Of a DNA stretch of 64,000 nucleotides, positions 1 to 11,642 are shown one piece after another; position 1 is the stretch's first letter, and every line of letters begins with the position of its first letter. Below the pieces are notes generated by a model that was not told the origin of the DNA, searched no databases, and worked only from the letters and a program-made list of their open reading frames with translations. This stretch comes from Cantharellus purpuraceus (lineage: Eukaryota > Basidiomycota > Agaricomycetes > Cantharellales > Hydnaceae), in assembly GCA_025174535.1 (NCBI GenBank), contig JALBUN010000010.1:1426001-1490000 (forward strand). The letters run 5' to 3'. The position numbers were made by a program, and so were the translations under genes.

Positions 1-2
1 AT

Positions 3-214
3 GACCTGGACGAGGAGTCTGAACTGGACCTCATATGCAATACATGCATAAAGTGTGACGACATGTGTGAGTGGGCAATGGTGAGTGAAACAGTGATGGT
101 AGATTGTATAATACTGATTATTATTTTTAGTTGGGGAAATCCTGTTCTTGCCTTATGTGCCAATCAAATTGGCTGAAATGCAAGGTACAAGGTAGTGCTC
201 CTCCACATCATTGA
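3..214 (+). pseudogene. Zn2Cys6 coiled-coil gene, 3' fragment (left-arm copy)
   Basis: Exon 1 (3-80) encodes an acidic stretch then CNTCIKCDDMC, a CX2CX6C half-cluster. A 50-bp intron follows (81-130; GTGAGT donor, TACTGAT branch-like site, TTTTTAG acceptor). Exon 2 (131-214) supplies CLMCQSNWLKC, the second CX2CX6C half, with about 10 residues between halves. That is the spacing of a fungal Zn2Cys6 binuclear cluster. The stop at 212-214 comes just before gypsy-A sequence begins, so the original C-terminus is probably lost. The N-terminus lies outside the window but is present in the mirror copy at 16474-16904. The function is unknown. Confidence 0.6.
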
Positions 215-831
215 TGATTCTACTTGAGCATTGAGTGCTTCAGCTTCCAGCACTCTGTTCTCTTTTATCTCAAGCAGTCATCTTTGGGTGACTGCTGCTG
301 TTCTGATCTTGACAAACTGTTCCATAGAGAGCAGCTCTCCTTCAGGGTCAAGACATACATCTGTGCTCACATGGATGTAGTTGAGGTGACTTTCTGTTGG
401 AGAGTCATCAGTGTAACAAACAGTCTGCTACTTTGTTCTCTATCCCATCTACATGCAGGGTAGTGGAGTTGAAGTGGGATAGGAATTCCCACTACCTAAT
501 CTGTCTAGGAGACAGATTTTTCTAGGTCTCAAAGTATTTGAGGCCTTTGTGATTGGTTACTAGGACAAATTTTCATCCTAGTAGTTTGTCTCATTTCATT
601 AGGGCTTTGAGCATGGCTATACTTCTTGGACAAGAATCCAGCAGGCCAACAGGTCTGCCAGTCTTTCTCTTGTCTATAGACAGCTCCAACTCCAGTCTTG
701 GAGCCATCTGTAATAACCCAGATAGTGTGCCAGATACTACACTAAATCATTGGACTTTGTGATATGATCTAGGTCATCTCCACTCTCATATTTGCTACAT
801 TTTATCAGTGTCTGCATGCACACCTTGGTCA
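215..831 (-). pseudogene. Gypsy-A reverse transcriptase/RNase H fragment (left arm)
   Basis: On the minus strand this matches the RT end and RNase H region of the better preserved copy at 20.8-21.6 kb, including the ITDGSKTG-type first RNase H motif and the TDHKGL-like last one, with many stops and an internal deletion. It is a relic only. The mirror copy is 15857-16473. Confidence 0.7.
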
Positions 832-1653
832 TACTAGCAGCCACCATTGGGTGGAAGGGAGACAAAGAAGACTATATGCTCCCACTGACTCCCACTTCCA
901 GGATATAGATATGATTATACCTCCATTCCCTTCTGATGGCTATCTTGCATATAAGTTCTTGAAGAAGGGATGGATTGAAAAATAGCAGCAAACCAGTCAC
1001 CAGCTCAGTGCCTGAATTGCTAAGGCTGAAAATATCTGTATTATCTGTGAAGATATGACATGGAACTGGCCTCTGGACCTAAGAGAACATGTCTACAACC
1101 TTGTCTGTGAGAATAATGAATATACAGGGACCTTGAGAACAAACACATGCTTATAGATGCATGCAGAGGTTTCTATAATAGAGATCACAAAGTGGACTTG
1201 TGTATGCATCATATAGTCATTAGTCCTGATAGTTCTAACATAAAACCACCAGCGGAGATTTCAGCTTATATTCTAGGAGCCAGAGTTGAGTGCAGAAACA
1301 AAAGCAGGACCCATGACTACTCCCCAGTTGATTCCACTAGGCATTGCCTCCAGCAAGGCTAGTCATAGCCTGACTTATCCTAAACCTTATGATGTCAAAA
1401 AGCCACAGAACAGAACATGCAAGTTATCAAGTGACAACCCTCCATTGCTCAGCTGCTGCAAGAGCAGATCAAGAATTGATTATCCTTCTTTATTCCACCT
1501 TCTAATATACACTACAACTCTCCAGAAAGTTCCCCCTGTGACTCAAGCTTCAAAAGGCCCATGCTGGTCACAACTTCAAGCTCTTTCACTGCTTCTATCA
1601 AGATTTATGAGGAGGAGAACATGCTGAAGCAAACATTTGAAAGGGGAGATAGT
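832..1653 (+). pseudogene. Third-ORF remnant and polypurine tract of an LTR-2 element (left arm)
   Basis: A short stretch (898-960) translates as QDIDMIIPPFPSDGYLAYKF and aligns with KLQEIDMIPPPFPARNQLSF in the gypsy-C third ORF, at both DNA and protein level. The rest is decayed, with an open 113-codon run at 1286-1627. The segment ends in a purine tract (AAAGGGGAGATAG) right before TGTTGGGG at 1654, the arrangement of a polypurine tract next to a 3' LTR. I infer the 3' end of an LTR-2 retrotransposon related to gypsy-C. The mirror is 15035-15856. Confidence 0.5.
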
Positions 1654-1838
1654 GTTGGGGAATATGCACTTCTCAACTACTTCAAATAAGGGCTATTATT
1701 TAGTAGTTCAAAGGTATTTCAAATGTTCTATTGAATGCACTTATATTTCACATTTTTGTGTATTTGAGCCCACAAGTATACACAATGGGTTGGTTGCTGA
1801 TATGATATGTCATGTGACCTTGAAGAGCACTCATGCAC
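1654..1838 (+). mobile_element. LTR-2, 5' fragment (left arm)
   Basis: Matches the first 185 bp or so of the complete LTR-2 at 5554-6952 (start TGTTGGGG). It is interrupted at 1839 by an inverted LTR-5. The preceding polypurine tract makes it a 3' LTR. CpG-rich positions of the 5554 copy are mostly TpG or CpA here. Confidence 0.7.
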
Positions 1839-2690
1839 TGTTATAAAAATAAATTCCTATAACTGCTTTGCTGAGGTGAATCCATGAGGAGTAGAAGTCA
1901 AATAGCAAGTGGGGGGATGATGTTGACTGGGTGTATGTATAGTCAAATGAGAGATATTCTTGAATAGTATCTTCATATGAGGTTTGATAGAATTTGATGG
2001 ATTCCTCACCTAGATATGGATTAATTAAGCAGATGGCACAAACAGATGACTTGAATCTGAGTGTATGCTTAATAGAAAAACAGCCAATGGTTGTATGGCT
2101 TGATAATTTGAGATTCAGATAGTATTGCAATTCTCTAGTAGAATATGCAAAAGCTTGAAGACAGTGGTGTTTGTTCTGGAGTTATTCCAAATATGAATAG
2201 TTTTAGACACACAGATAGAAGCAGTGAGAGATAATTACTCTAGTCCATTCAAGTGCAATACAAGTATGATTTATACATGATAATGAGTCTCATGAATGGA
2301 TAAGTCATTCATAAATGTTCTAGATCAATGATGGAGTGGATGATGAAATGATGATGTGGGGGGTTGTCTATGATATGAAAAATGATGAAATAAAACATAA
2401 GAAAGTGTCCAGGCTGTTCTGGAACTCACAGGGACTTTCTCCTATTCCCTATACCATCCCTGTAACTGTTTCCCCTTACCCCCTTCCCCTCTCAATCCTC
2501 CTGAGGCTCCTATATGCTCTTGTGTTCCTATCTCCCTTTCTCCTCTCTTCCCAAAACCCTGGCACTACTCCCTCCAGAGATCAAGCTGAGGAAACTGTGT
2601 TGTACCAGGCAATGTCTTTATACTGGATAATGCAAGGAATAGGAGAACCAAGATAGAGGAATAATAGGGGAACAATAGAAGAGAGATAGG
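1839..2690 (-). mobile_element. LTR-5 copy, inverted, nested in LTR-2 (left arm)
   Basis: Begins TGTTATAAAA, the reverse complement of the LTR-5 3' end, and runs through sequence homologous to 3262-4029 in reverse. The right border near 2690 is approximate and I found no clear target duplication. The small ORFs inside (1831-2130, 2336-2656) have no coding signal. Confidence 0.55.
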
Positions 2691-2700
2691 AGAGCACACC

Positions 2701-3060
2701 TTGACATGCTATAGCTTCTCCAAGAGTCAATCAAAGCTAATATACCTTAAGAGTAGCTGATATAAGTGTGCTGCTTATGTGATGATTACTCAATGCTTGA
2801 GTAAATACTGCTGTGTGTGTATGATAAAAAGGTATTTGCACTGCTATTACAGCCCTTTTATATACATGGGCTATCTAGCTTATGCAACTAATTAGAGAAC
2901 ATTGACACTTAGAGAAGCCCCTAGAAGGAAAGAGAAGGCTGGAGAACCTTGTGGAAGGTCCAGGAAGGTATCAGAACCTTCTGTGGCTGCTTTTGGCTGA
3001 AGTGCACAAACTCTGCTGCTTATGTAATATGCACATCATTTGCCCACACATGTTATGAGT
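2701..3060 (-). mobile_element. LTR-2 internal fragment, inverted (left arm)
   Basis: Reverse complement of about 5780-6100 in the full LTR-2, including the motif around the CCTTCCACAAGGTT block. It lies opposite to the LTR-2 fragment at 1654, so the locus was rearranged. From 3061 to 3261 I see no gene or known repeat. Confidence 0.6.
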
Positions 3061-3261
3061 CCATCATGACAATTCAGACTTACCTGTGAGGATATTCACT
3101 GTACTAGCTGGCATTGTCTCTTATTGGCTCTCATCTATTGAGTCTCTTGTGGTTGTGGCCTCATCATCAGTGTAGCCCTCACAGAAGATCAAGCTCATAA
3201 GATGACCTCACACTTTATAAACACTTTCCTTATTACCTACCCTCTACACCAATATCATGAC

Positions 3262-4029
3262 TGTTATGTGGAAGTAAGTCCACTATTACAATCTGGACTC
3301 ACTTCAGGAGGAAATAAACTTGGAGTTATTTGGAAAGAGGGGTAGAGAGGATAGGAGCACAGGAGCACAAAGAAGGGTCAGGAGTATCAGAGGGGAGAAG
3401 GGGACAAGGGGAAATGATTACAGGGATGGTATAGGGAATAGGAGAAGCCCCTGTGAGTTCTAGAGCTGTCTGGACATTTTTCTTACATTTTATTTCATCA
3501 TTTTCACATCATGGACAATCCCCCACATCATTCCTCCATCATACATTCTATCATTGGTCTAGAACATTTACAAAGGATTTTTAAATTCATGAGGCCCCTT
3601 ATCATGTATAAATTATGCTTGTATTGCCCTTGAACAATTTAGAGTAATTATCTCTCACTCATTCTATCTGTGTGTCTAAAACTATTCATATCTGGAATAA
3701 CTCTAAAACGAACATGTCTTTCTACAAGCTTTTGCATATTATACTAGAATATTGCATAATATATCAGAATCCTGAATTATGAAGCCATACGACCACTGGC
3801 TGATTTTATATTGAGCATACACTCAAATTTGAGTTATCTGCTCCTGCTGCCTACTCAAATTGTCAATATCTAGATGAGGACGTCACAGAACCCTTTCAAA
3901 ACTCATATTAAGATACTCCTGAAGCATATCTTCAATTCAACTATGCATACATCAGGCTCCCATCACTCCCTCAATTGCTATTCAAATTCTACTCCCCCCA
4001 GCAAGGCAAATTCCCATTATTTTATAACA
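3262..4029 (+). mobile_element. LTR-5, 5' LTR of gypsy-D (left arm)
   Basis: 768 bp, TGTTATGTGG...TTTATAACA, homologous to solo LTRs at 42353-43091 and 45303-46050. A gag start codon follows immediately at 4030, which marks it as a 5' LTR and leaves no leader. Mirror: 12659-13426. Confidence 0.75.
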
Positions 4030-4594
4030 ATGACCAATCAACTTCCTGAGGCCTATTGGGACACTCTGGGTGAAAGTGGTGCCTTCTTGCAAGCCTTGCT
4101 TAACAGCCAAGCACAGCAGCTCCAACAGCTGCAACTCCAGAACCAACACCTTCAGGGCCAGTTTGCCAATGTCCAGAACAACCTAGCTGAGGCTGCCACA
4201 GCTGCTGCTGTCACTGCAGCACAACCATCTCCCTTCTAACATCTCCTCCTGCATCATCATCTGCTCATCCCATAAAGGCAGTTGAGAAATTTAGTGGAGA
4301 CTGTACAGAGACAAAGGGGTTCATTTGTGCTATCAGGCTTGCCATCACAATCCAGCCTGCATTTTTCCCAGACAAGCAGACCAAGATCCTATATGCCCTC
4401 TCTTTCATGACTGCAGGTTCTGCTGAAGTATAGGCCCACAACGAGATCCAATTCCTCTCAAACAGTACAGACAAAGTTACATGATCTCAGGATGACAACT
4501 GGCACATCAGCAGATGAACGCATGGCACAGTTTGAGACACTGGCAGGAAGAACAGGGTTTAACAATGCAGCACTTGAAGATACCTACACTCTTT
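4030..4594 (+). pseudogene. Gypsy-D gag, 5' part (left arm)
   Basis: The frame starts MTNQLPEAYWDTLGE, then a Gln-rich coiled-coil-like stretch (QQLQQLQLQNQHLQ) and an Ala-rich run. A stop at 4237-4239 is followed by a frame-shifted gag core containing EKFSGDCTETKGF and LRILYALSF-like sequence with more stops. This N-terminal layout is familiar from agaricomycete Ty3/gypsy gags. It is cut at about 4594, where the copia-1 leader starts, so capsid C-terminus and pol are missing. The mirror is 12094-12658. Confidence 0.65.
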
Positions 4595-5324
4595 AGTCCT
4601 GTTGTCTCTGAAGTTGCTGGGAGTTGATTGGTGCCATTTGGACCATTTTCTCTATCCCTAGGACCCCTCTGGATGACTCCAGGACCGTTTTGGACCCCCC
4701 TAGGACTATTACATCTTGGATTTAGTGCTCTGCACTTAATTTTACCCTCCTGCACTTCCTGTGTCTGTATTGCCTCTTGTCTACATAGTGTTCCCACCCT
4801 CTTTAACCATCTCACAACACCCACCGTGAACCTATCCTATCACCTGTTCACCTGCAATCATCAAAAACTGCATTTGAACTTGTATATACTTATTCAAAAT
4901 ATACTTGTATCTCACCCAACTCATCTAGTCATACCTATCCCTTGCTGCACATATCTATAAACCATGTCTACAACCACCTCCACCAACCACACTCCCTCTC
5001 CTAAGTTCCCCATCCTCTCAGATTCAAATTATCATGACTGGGCATTCAACATGACTGCAAGGTTACATTCAAAGGGCTTGTGGATGCTTGTCAATGGCAA
5101 GAAGAAGCATCCCACTGAACCTGCAGCCATGGAGAAATGGGAAATGGATCAGGAGGTAGCAGCTGAACTCATTGTGTCAACCTTGGAACAAGGGCAGCAA
5201 GTTCATGTTCAGGGATTAGAGGATGATCCGGTGAAAATGTGGGAGGCTCTGCACAAGGTCCATGTTCAGAAGCAGGCAGGCACTTGTTTCAATGCCTATG
5301 ACGCACTCTTCAATATATGGAAGG

Positions 5325-7352
5325 TGTTAAGTGCTGAAAACTCAGAGTTTAAAGGAGTAGCTGGTGTTCGGATACTAGTGAGGAAGGGGATGGGACTTTA
5401 CTGTTCCAGTTCAACCGGAGACAGATGGGGACAAATAACTATTGAGTCGGATCAAGTGGACTTGGCTTCAACTTATGTGTTGTGCCCCCTCGAATTGTCG
5501 GTCCAATATTTTGGAGTTCAGAGTACGGAGTTGGATCAAAGATCCAGAGTTCATGTTGGGGTATATGCAGTTCTAAACTACTTCAAATAAGGACTATCAT
5601 TTAGTAGTTTAAAGGTATTTCAAATGTTCTATTGAATGTACTTATATTTCGCTTTTTTGTGTATTTGAGCCCACAAGTGTACACAAGGGGTCGGTTGCTG
5701 ATATAATCTGTCATTCAACTCTGACGAGCACTCGCGCGCGAGCGAACGACGCGTGCATTATATAATCATCGGAGTTCGCGCACTTCAGCCAAAAGCAGCC
5801 ACAGAAGGTTCTGACACCTTCCTGGACCTTCCACAAGGTTCCCCAGCCATCTCTTTCCTTCCAGGGGCTTCCCTAAGCACCAGGAATGTTCTCTGATTAG
5901 TTACATAAGCTAGATAGTCCATGTATATAAAAAGGGCTGCAACAGCAGTGCAATAGATAAGATCTTTTTAACACACACACACACAGCAGTGTCTACTCAA
6001 GCATTGAGTAATCATCACATAAGCATCACGCTTATATCAGCTACTCTTAGTGTATATTAACTTTGATTGACTCTTGGAGAAGCCAGAAGTTATTATATTA
6101 CAAGCGCAGCAGGCTCTAATATTAATCAAACTCAGAGAAGAGGTTAATACGGAGTAACTGATTAGTAATTAACACACTACAAGCCCACTCGGAGCAGTAA
6201 CTTGAAGGGTATTAATTGTTATTCATTGATCAAGAACCTTACACATGTAATTGAGACTCTGAGGTTAGTCAAATTATCACGTATTGGGCTATTGGTTATA
6301 ATCAAGAATCTTGCATGTTTAATTGAGACTCTGAGGTTAGTCAGGTTAATACATACTAGGCTATTGATTGATCAAGAATACTGCACGTTTAATTGAGACT
6401 CTGAGGTTAGTCAGGTTAACACGTACTTTGCTATTGATCGGTTGGTTCAATTGTGGGCATTTCAATAAATCAACAACACAGTCTATTAACTCACCTCTTT
6501 GAGACGAGATTAATATCCCTTGACTGTTGATTCTATCATGGATAAGACATGTACAGTGAATATGCTTGTTCAGAAGGAAGTGTTCAAGTGCATATCTATC
6601 TTTTTACGTTGAAGGGATTATTGTTAGCTTTGATCCACTCAACCCGCGGTACTAAGGCACTAGGTTACTTCCCCCTTTGAAGTATCTGAACCCTTGAATG
6701 CCTGTCAATCTTTGACTTTACATTGCATCAGCAGTAAAGTGTGAACTACACGTGACAAGCATAAATCTCTATTGCTTCACTTCCTGTGGCAACATTGATT
6801 GTGATTGTTCACCGGAGTATAATTTCTTAATTGGGTTCTCCGTTAAAATAGTTTCAAGCTTATTGCTAGCCTTGAAAGGTCATACATCCTCGGGCTAAAC
6901 TTAGATTGTGATTAACACCACAGTTTAGGTTGAAGTTCACGGTTCCAAAACAGTTCAACTTGTCAAGAAGCTAGTAACCAAGAAGCTGATGGGGAATCTT
7001 AGTCAATATACGAACTACTGTAACATACAAGAAGTAGCCCATATAAGTATGTAGAGAATTGAATGGTAAAACTAAAAGCAATAAGACAATAAGACTAATA
7101 TGGAATACAACATGGAAAGGAGTTCGGAGTTTGGACTCATGTCCAAACTAATACTAAACAATTAGAAAGTATAATGGTTGTTATAACCCATAAGAAGAAG
7201 ACTACTAATGAGGAGAACAATGGTGGGGTCTGGAGTTGACGGAGGTGGAGTTGACGGAGGTGGAGTTGATGGAGGTGGAGTTGATGGAGGTGGAGTTGAC
7301 AGAGGTGGAGATGGAATCCGGAGATCGGAACTCGGTGTTACAGGATGTAACA
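5325..7352 (-). mobile_element. Solo LTR-1 inserted in copia-1 gag, itself split by LTR-2
   Basis: Plus-strand ends are TGTTAAGTGC...GATGTAACA; the LTR reads TGTTACATCC...CTTAACA on the minus strand. It is flanked by a perfect 5-bp target duplication GAAGG (5320-5324 and 7353-7357) inside the gag codons. Without the nested LTR-2 and its duplicated GTTCA the LTR is about 624 bp. A short 15-bp GA-rich minisatellite (about five units, 7231-7310) lies near its end. The product is a solo LTR with no internal domain. Confidence 0.92.
5554..6952 (+). mobile_element. Complete solo LTR-2 nested in LTR-1
   Basis: 1399 bp, TGTTGGGGTA...GGTTCCAAAACA, flanked by a perfect target duplication GTTCA (5549-5553 and 6953-6957). 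It is the best preserved LTR-2 here and retains a CpG cluster near 5730-5755 that other copies have lost. It ends in the same GGTTCCAAAACA as the gypsy-C LTR, suggesting related elements. The small ORFs inside are not coding. Confidence 0.92.
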
Positions 7353-10300
7353 GAAGGCTCCTGATGAGACACTCCAGTCACTGATTGGTCATGTCAGCTC
7401 TGCCATGCAACTCTGCCAGAATCTTTGTCCATCTGATGGCTCATATACTCTGGCCAGACAGGATGAGGAACTGGTGATCATGACACTCATCCCTTCCTGA
7501 GGAGTTTGACAGCTTCATGTCTGCATTACTGCTTCAAAAGGATATTAACAAAGCCAAGGTTATTGAAGCCTTTATCACGGAGGAGAACAACCATCTGCAT
7601 CATTCTGTTCAATCAGCCATGCTATCCAACAAACCACCTACTTCAACATCCTCTAAATGGTGCAACTTCTGCCAAGCATCCACTCACAACACCAATGTTT
7701 GCTTTGCTCTAGCCAATGCCAAGAAGGCAAATCTGGAGCGCAGACAGACAGCTAAGCAGGAGAAGAAGCAGAAGCAGAAGGCAAAACAGGCAGATGACTC
7801 TTCCTCCTCTGTTGTTGAAGTTGCAGGATTGGCATTTACCACTGCAAGCATTCGCTCTCCTCATCATGCACACCTTGTCTCTGATACCAGTTCCCTTTGG
7901 TGCACTGATTCAGGGGCTTCATTACATATGACTCCACATTGCCATTGGTTTAAGGAACTCAAACCTCATAGAGCTCCCATTGAACTGGTGGACAATAGTG
8001 TTGTGTACTCTGAAGGGATTGGCATGGTGATGTTTTGCCCAAATGATCCAAACTTGAACCCTATACTGTTCAGCAATGTACTATACATTCCCAAACTTGC
8101 AAACAGCCTTCTCTCCATCCTTTTCTTGACCATGCACCATCAGATTCATGTGGAAATCATAGGAGTGGTTGTGAAATTCTCTTGGGCAAACTGATATGTA
8201 CTGCAACGGTCAAAGAGAGACTGGCATACCTGGATGGCAACACTCTCTCTCACACTGCACACATTGCTGCGTCCAAGTCACTGGATCTACAACTCTGGCA
8301 CCGTCATTTTGGGCACCTGGGGATTGATGCTGTCAAACAGCTGATCACGCAGAATATGGTGGAGGGGATGGACATCACATCAGACAATCCATTCCCCAAA
8401 ATCTGTGAAGCATGCATTCATGGTAAATAACACCATGATTCATTCCCCAAGAAAGCCTCTTTCAGGGCCATGGACATCCTCCAACTCATCCATTCTGATG
8501 TTCATGGTCCATTGAAGGTGCCCACCGGACAAGGATTTAGGTACTGGATCACATTCATAGACGACAAATCTTGTTTTGTGAGCCTGTACTTGATCAAGAC
8601 CAAGGACCAGGCATTAGACACATTCAAGCAGTTCAAAGCACTGGTGGAGAATCAGACTGGCAAACAGATCAAAACCCTGAGAGATGATAAAGGAGGAGAG
8701 TACTCATTGCACCAATTCTCTTTCCTGACCACATCCTCTGGGATCTTCAGGCAAAAGACTGCACCAGGAACACCACAGCAGAATGGAGTTGCAGAGCACT
8801 ACAACAGGACTCTGGAAGAAGGCATTATCTCCATGTTACATGATGCCCAACTAGGTCCTTCTCTCTGGGGAGAAGCAGTGTTAGCATTCACTCTTCTCCA
8901 CATCTGCTCTCCCACATCTGCACTATCCCATGGCACTCCATATGAAGCCTGGCATGGCCACAAGCCATCTGTTGCACATTTCAGGGTATTTGGTTCCACT
9001 GCATTTGTCCATGTCCCCAAATCCAAAAGGCACCACCTTGAACCACACTCTACCAAGTGCATCATGATTGGATATGAACATGGGACTAAGGCATGGTGAC
9101 TGTGGGATCCAGCTAAAAGGAGGGTATTGATCAGCAGGGATGTCATTTTTGATGAATCTGGCCACTCACACACATCCACCACATACAATCCACCACAGCA
9201 ACTTGTACAACTTCCTGATGATGTGCCCATTCACCAGACCACTACTTTACCTCCAGCTATTCCTCCAGCTACTCCCTCTTTACCACCATTGCCAGATGCT
9301 GCAACAGCATCCCCTCCACCATCCCCATCTCCACCTCTACCACCTGACCCTCCTCCAAGGTGTTCATCATGCATACACATCCCTCCCCAACCATGGTGGC
9401 TTGTCCCAAATGCTGCCCAGTACAGGAATCCTCCACCTGAGTCACAGAAGAGAGATGATCCAACTGAGGGGGTGGAACAGGCAGAATCTGCCATACCATC
9501 TGTCCAACATCCACTTGAGGAACTTGTCAACCTCAGCAACACTCTTGACCTCCCTGAACCATCCACTTATCAGGAGGCCATGTCTAGAGTTGATGGACCA
9601 TGGTGGAGAGAGTCCTGCGATGAAGAATATCAGCCACCCATGGACAACAATGTTTGGATGGTGGTGGATCTCCCTGCAAGCAAGAAGGCTGTGGGTTCCA
9701 AATGGGTATTCAAACTTAAGAAGAACGCTGATGGATCCATTGAGTGCTTCAGATCTAGAGTGGTTGCAAAAGGATACACACAGAAGGCAGGGATTGACTT
9801 CACGGAAACATTTGCCCCTGTTGTGAGATTCAACACACTCAGAGTGCTCCTGGCTCTTGCTGCCCTTGAGGATCTGGAATTGGACCAAGTTGATTTCAAA
9901 TCTGCCTATTTGAATGGGGATATTGAAGAGGAGGTCTACATGGAACTTCCAGATGGGTACAGGCAAGGAGACAAGGTTAGGAGACTAAACAAGGCCATCT
10001 ATGGAACCAGGCAAGGAGGAAACAAGTGACATACCAAACTGGACCAAGCCTTCTATGACATGAGATTCACCAGATCCAAGGTGGACAGCTGCCTTTACCT
10101 CTACATCCAAGGACCCATCAAAGTCTACATCCCTGTCTATGTTGACGATCAGCTTATAGCATGCATGCAACAGTCACATCCATCTTGACAAAGTAAAGCT
10201 TGAGCTGTTGCAACACTTCAAAATGAAGGACAAGGGACCTGCCAGGTACATTGTTGGTCTGGAAATCTACAGGGACAGGAGAAAGAGGACATTGCACATT

Positions 10301-11141
10301 AATCAGCACAAGTATGCACTGGATGTTTTGAAGCGGTTCAACATGGAGAATTGCAAACCAGTGTCAACTCCTCTTGATCCAGGCTGTCATCTCTCCAAGG
10401 ATCTCTGTCCACAGTCAAAGGAGGACATTGAGGCCATGAGAGGTGTTCCATACCTTGCCACCATTGGGAGCCTGAATTACCTTGCAATTGGAACCAGACC
10501 AGACATTGCACATGCGGTTGGTGAACTTTGCCAATTCAACTCAAATCCTGGTTTGGGTCATTGGAAGGTGGTACAGCATGTGCTCAAATATCTCAAAGGC
10601 ACTGCTGAACTGGGGATGACGTATGGACCTCCAGACTCTGGCTCCCAGGCAATGCTCCAGGCCTACTGCAATGTCAACTATGCAGGGGGTGAGGATAGGA
10701 GATGGTCAACAACTGGATATGCCTTCTTCATTGGTAGAGCAGCAGTCAGTTGGAGCAGCAAATGGCAACCCACAGTGGAAACATCCTCATCTGATGCTGA
10801 ATACATGTCAGCTAACTTTGCAGGATGTGAAGCCATGTGGTTAAAACAGTTGCTAACTGAACTTGGTTACCACCTTCCTCCAGTCACACTTTATTGTGAC
10901 AGCCAACCTGCCATTGGGGTATCCAAGAACCCTGAACACCACTCCAGGATGAAGCTCATTGATGTTATGTATCACTGGTTGAGGGAAAAGGTGGAAAGGA
11001 GATTGCTGAAACTCCAGTTTGTGCCGACGAATGAGATGGTAGCTGATGTGCTAACCAAGAGTCTGGTGCATGCCAAACATGTGAAGTTCAGAGATGGATT
11101 AGGGATTGGTAGGATTGAAGGGACACTTCATTGAGGGAGTG

Positions 11142-11295
11142 TGTTGGAATGCACTGAAGGTCCCTAAAAAGATTGGTATGGATTGGATTATTCTATGAGG
11201 AGATATGAGTGTTTTATGTGTTACAAGTTTGCTTTTTTTGCTGAGTTTGTATTTGGCTGATCTAATAACACACATCTTTGCTTTTGAGCTCTACA
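11142..11295 (+). mobile_element. LTR-3, 3' LTR of copia-1 copy 1
   Basis: 154 bp, TGTTGGAATGCAC...GAGCTCTACA, directly after a purine tract. Homologous to the LTR pair at 30192-30346 and 36067-36220 but more diverged from them than they are from each other. Confidence 0.85.
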
Positions 11296-11642
11296 GTTAA
11301 TGGGACAAATCTTAGTCGATATACAAACTACTGTAATAGACAGAGAGTAGCCTATATAAGTATGTGGAGAATTGAATGCTAAAACTAAAACAATAAGACC
11401 ATAAGACAGATATGGAGTACAACACAGAAAGGGGTTCAGAGTTTGGACCCAAGTCTGAACTGAAACTAAACAATAATAAAGAAGGAGGTTTGTTGTAACC
11501 CATAAGAAGAAACTACTTATAGAGAGAACAATAATGGAGTTTGGGGTTGATGGAGGTGGAGTTGACAGAGGTGGGGTTGATGGGGATGGAGATGAAGGAG
11601 ATGGAGGTCTGGAGTTTGGACTTGGTGTTACAAGATGTAACA
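11296..11642 (-). mobile_element. LTR-1 remnant between copia-1 3' LTR and the right arm
   Basis: Matches the terminal about 350 bp of LTR-1 in reverse, ending TTACAAGATGTAACA at 11642. The missing part was displaced by the copia-1 insertion at 11295/11296. The 11642/11643 edge is both the LTR terminus inside a minus-strand copia gag and the inner edge of the palindrome arm. Confidence 0.85.

Larger units (their letters stand above)
1..5045. repeat. Left arm of a giant inverted repeat
   Basis: This arm is the reverse complement of 11643-16687. Every ORF in it has a mirror with the same length and translation, and start plus mirrored end always equals 16688, so there is no net indel across 5 kb. 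The sequences I compared directly (ends and several internal stretches) were identical. Homology still holds at base 1, so the arm extends beyond the window. The inner edge lies in the copia-1 gag: both arms read up to a shared GGCAT, then the left continues in gag and the right enters an LTR. The arm contains decayed nested elements, so its identity must be younger than those insertions. Confidence 0.95.
4964..11134 (+). pseudogene. Copia-1 gag-pol polyprotein, degraded
   Basis: Start MSTTTSTNHTPSPKFPILSD matches copy 2. Visible in order: UBN2-type gag (4964-5319, resuming 7358), CCHC knuckle CNFCQASTHNTNVC (from 7660), protease CTDSGASLHMT (7900), a pre-integrase HRHFGHLG (8300), integrase (8470-9100), a Pro-rich linker (9200-9400), RT (9560-10170) and RNase H (10210-11134). 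Breaks relative to copy 2: a short deletion near 7490, changes near 8180, CAA to TAA at 8428-8430, a TGA at 9097-9099, TGG to TGA near 10029, and an indel near 10165. Most substitutions look like C-to-T or G-to-A. The element is clearly dead. Confidence 0.85.
4595..11295 (+). mobile_element. Copia-1 copy 1: 5'-truncated Ty1/copia element
   Basis: It contains part of the leader (4595-4963), a gag-pol frame from 4964 and one 3' LTR (11142-11295), preceded by a purine tract (GAGGGAGTG) at 11133-11141. The 5' LTR and first part of the leader, both present in copy 2 (30192-36220), are absent, replaced by a gypsy-D gag fragment. A solo LTR-1 carrying a nested LTR-2 splits gag. The element's own 3' end sits inside a second LTR-1 copy. 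It fills the spacer between the palindrome arms. Confidence 0.85.

Noticed and set aside
4507..4824. 105-codon minus-strand ORF and its mirror at 11864-12181
   Set aside because: It straddles the junction of gypsy-D gag and copia leader, so it cannot be an ancestral gene.
9231..9566. Gly-rich 111-codon minus-strand ORF (and its equivalent at 31988-32260)
   Set aside because: Antisense of the Pro-rich linker between copia integrase and RT.
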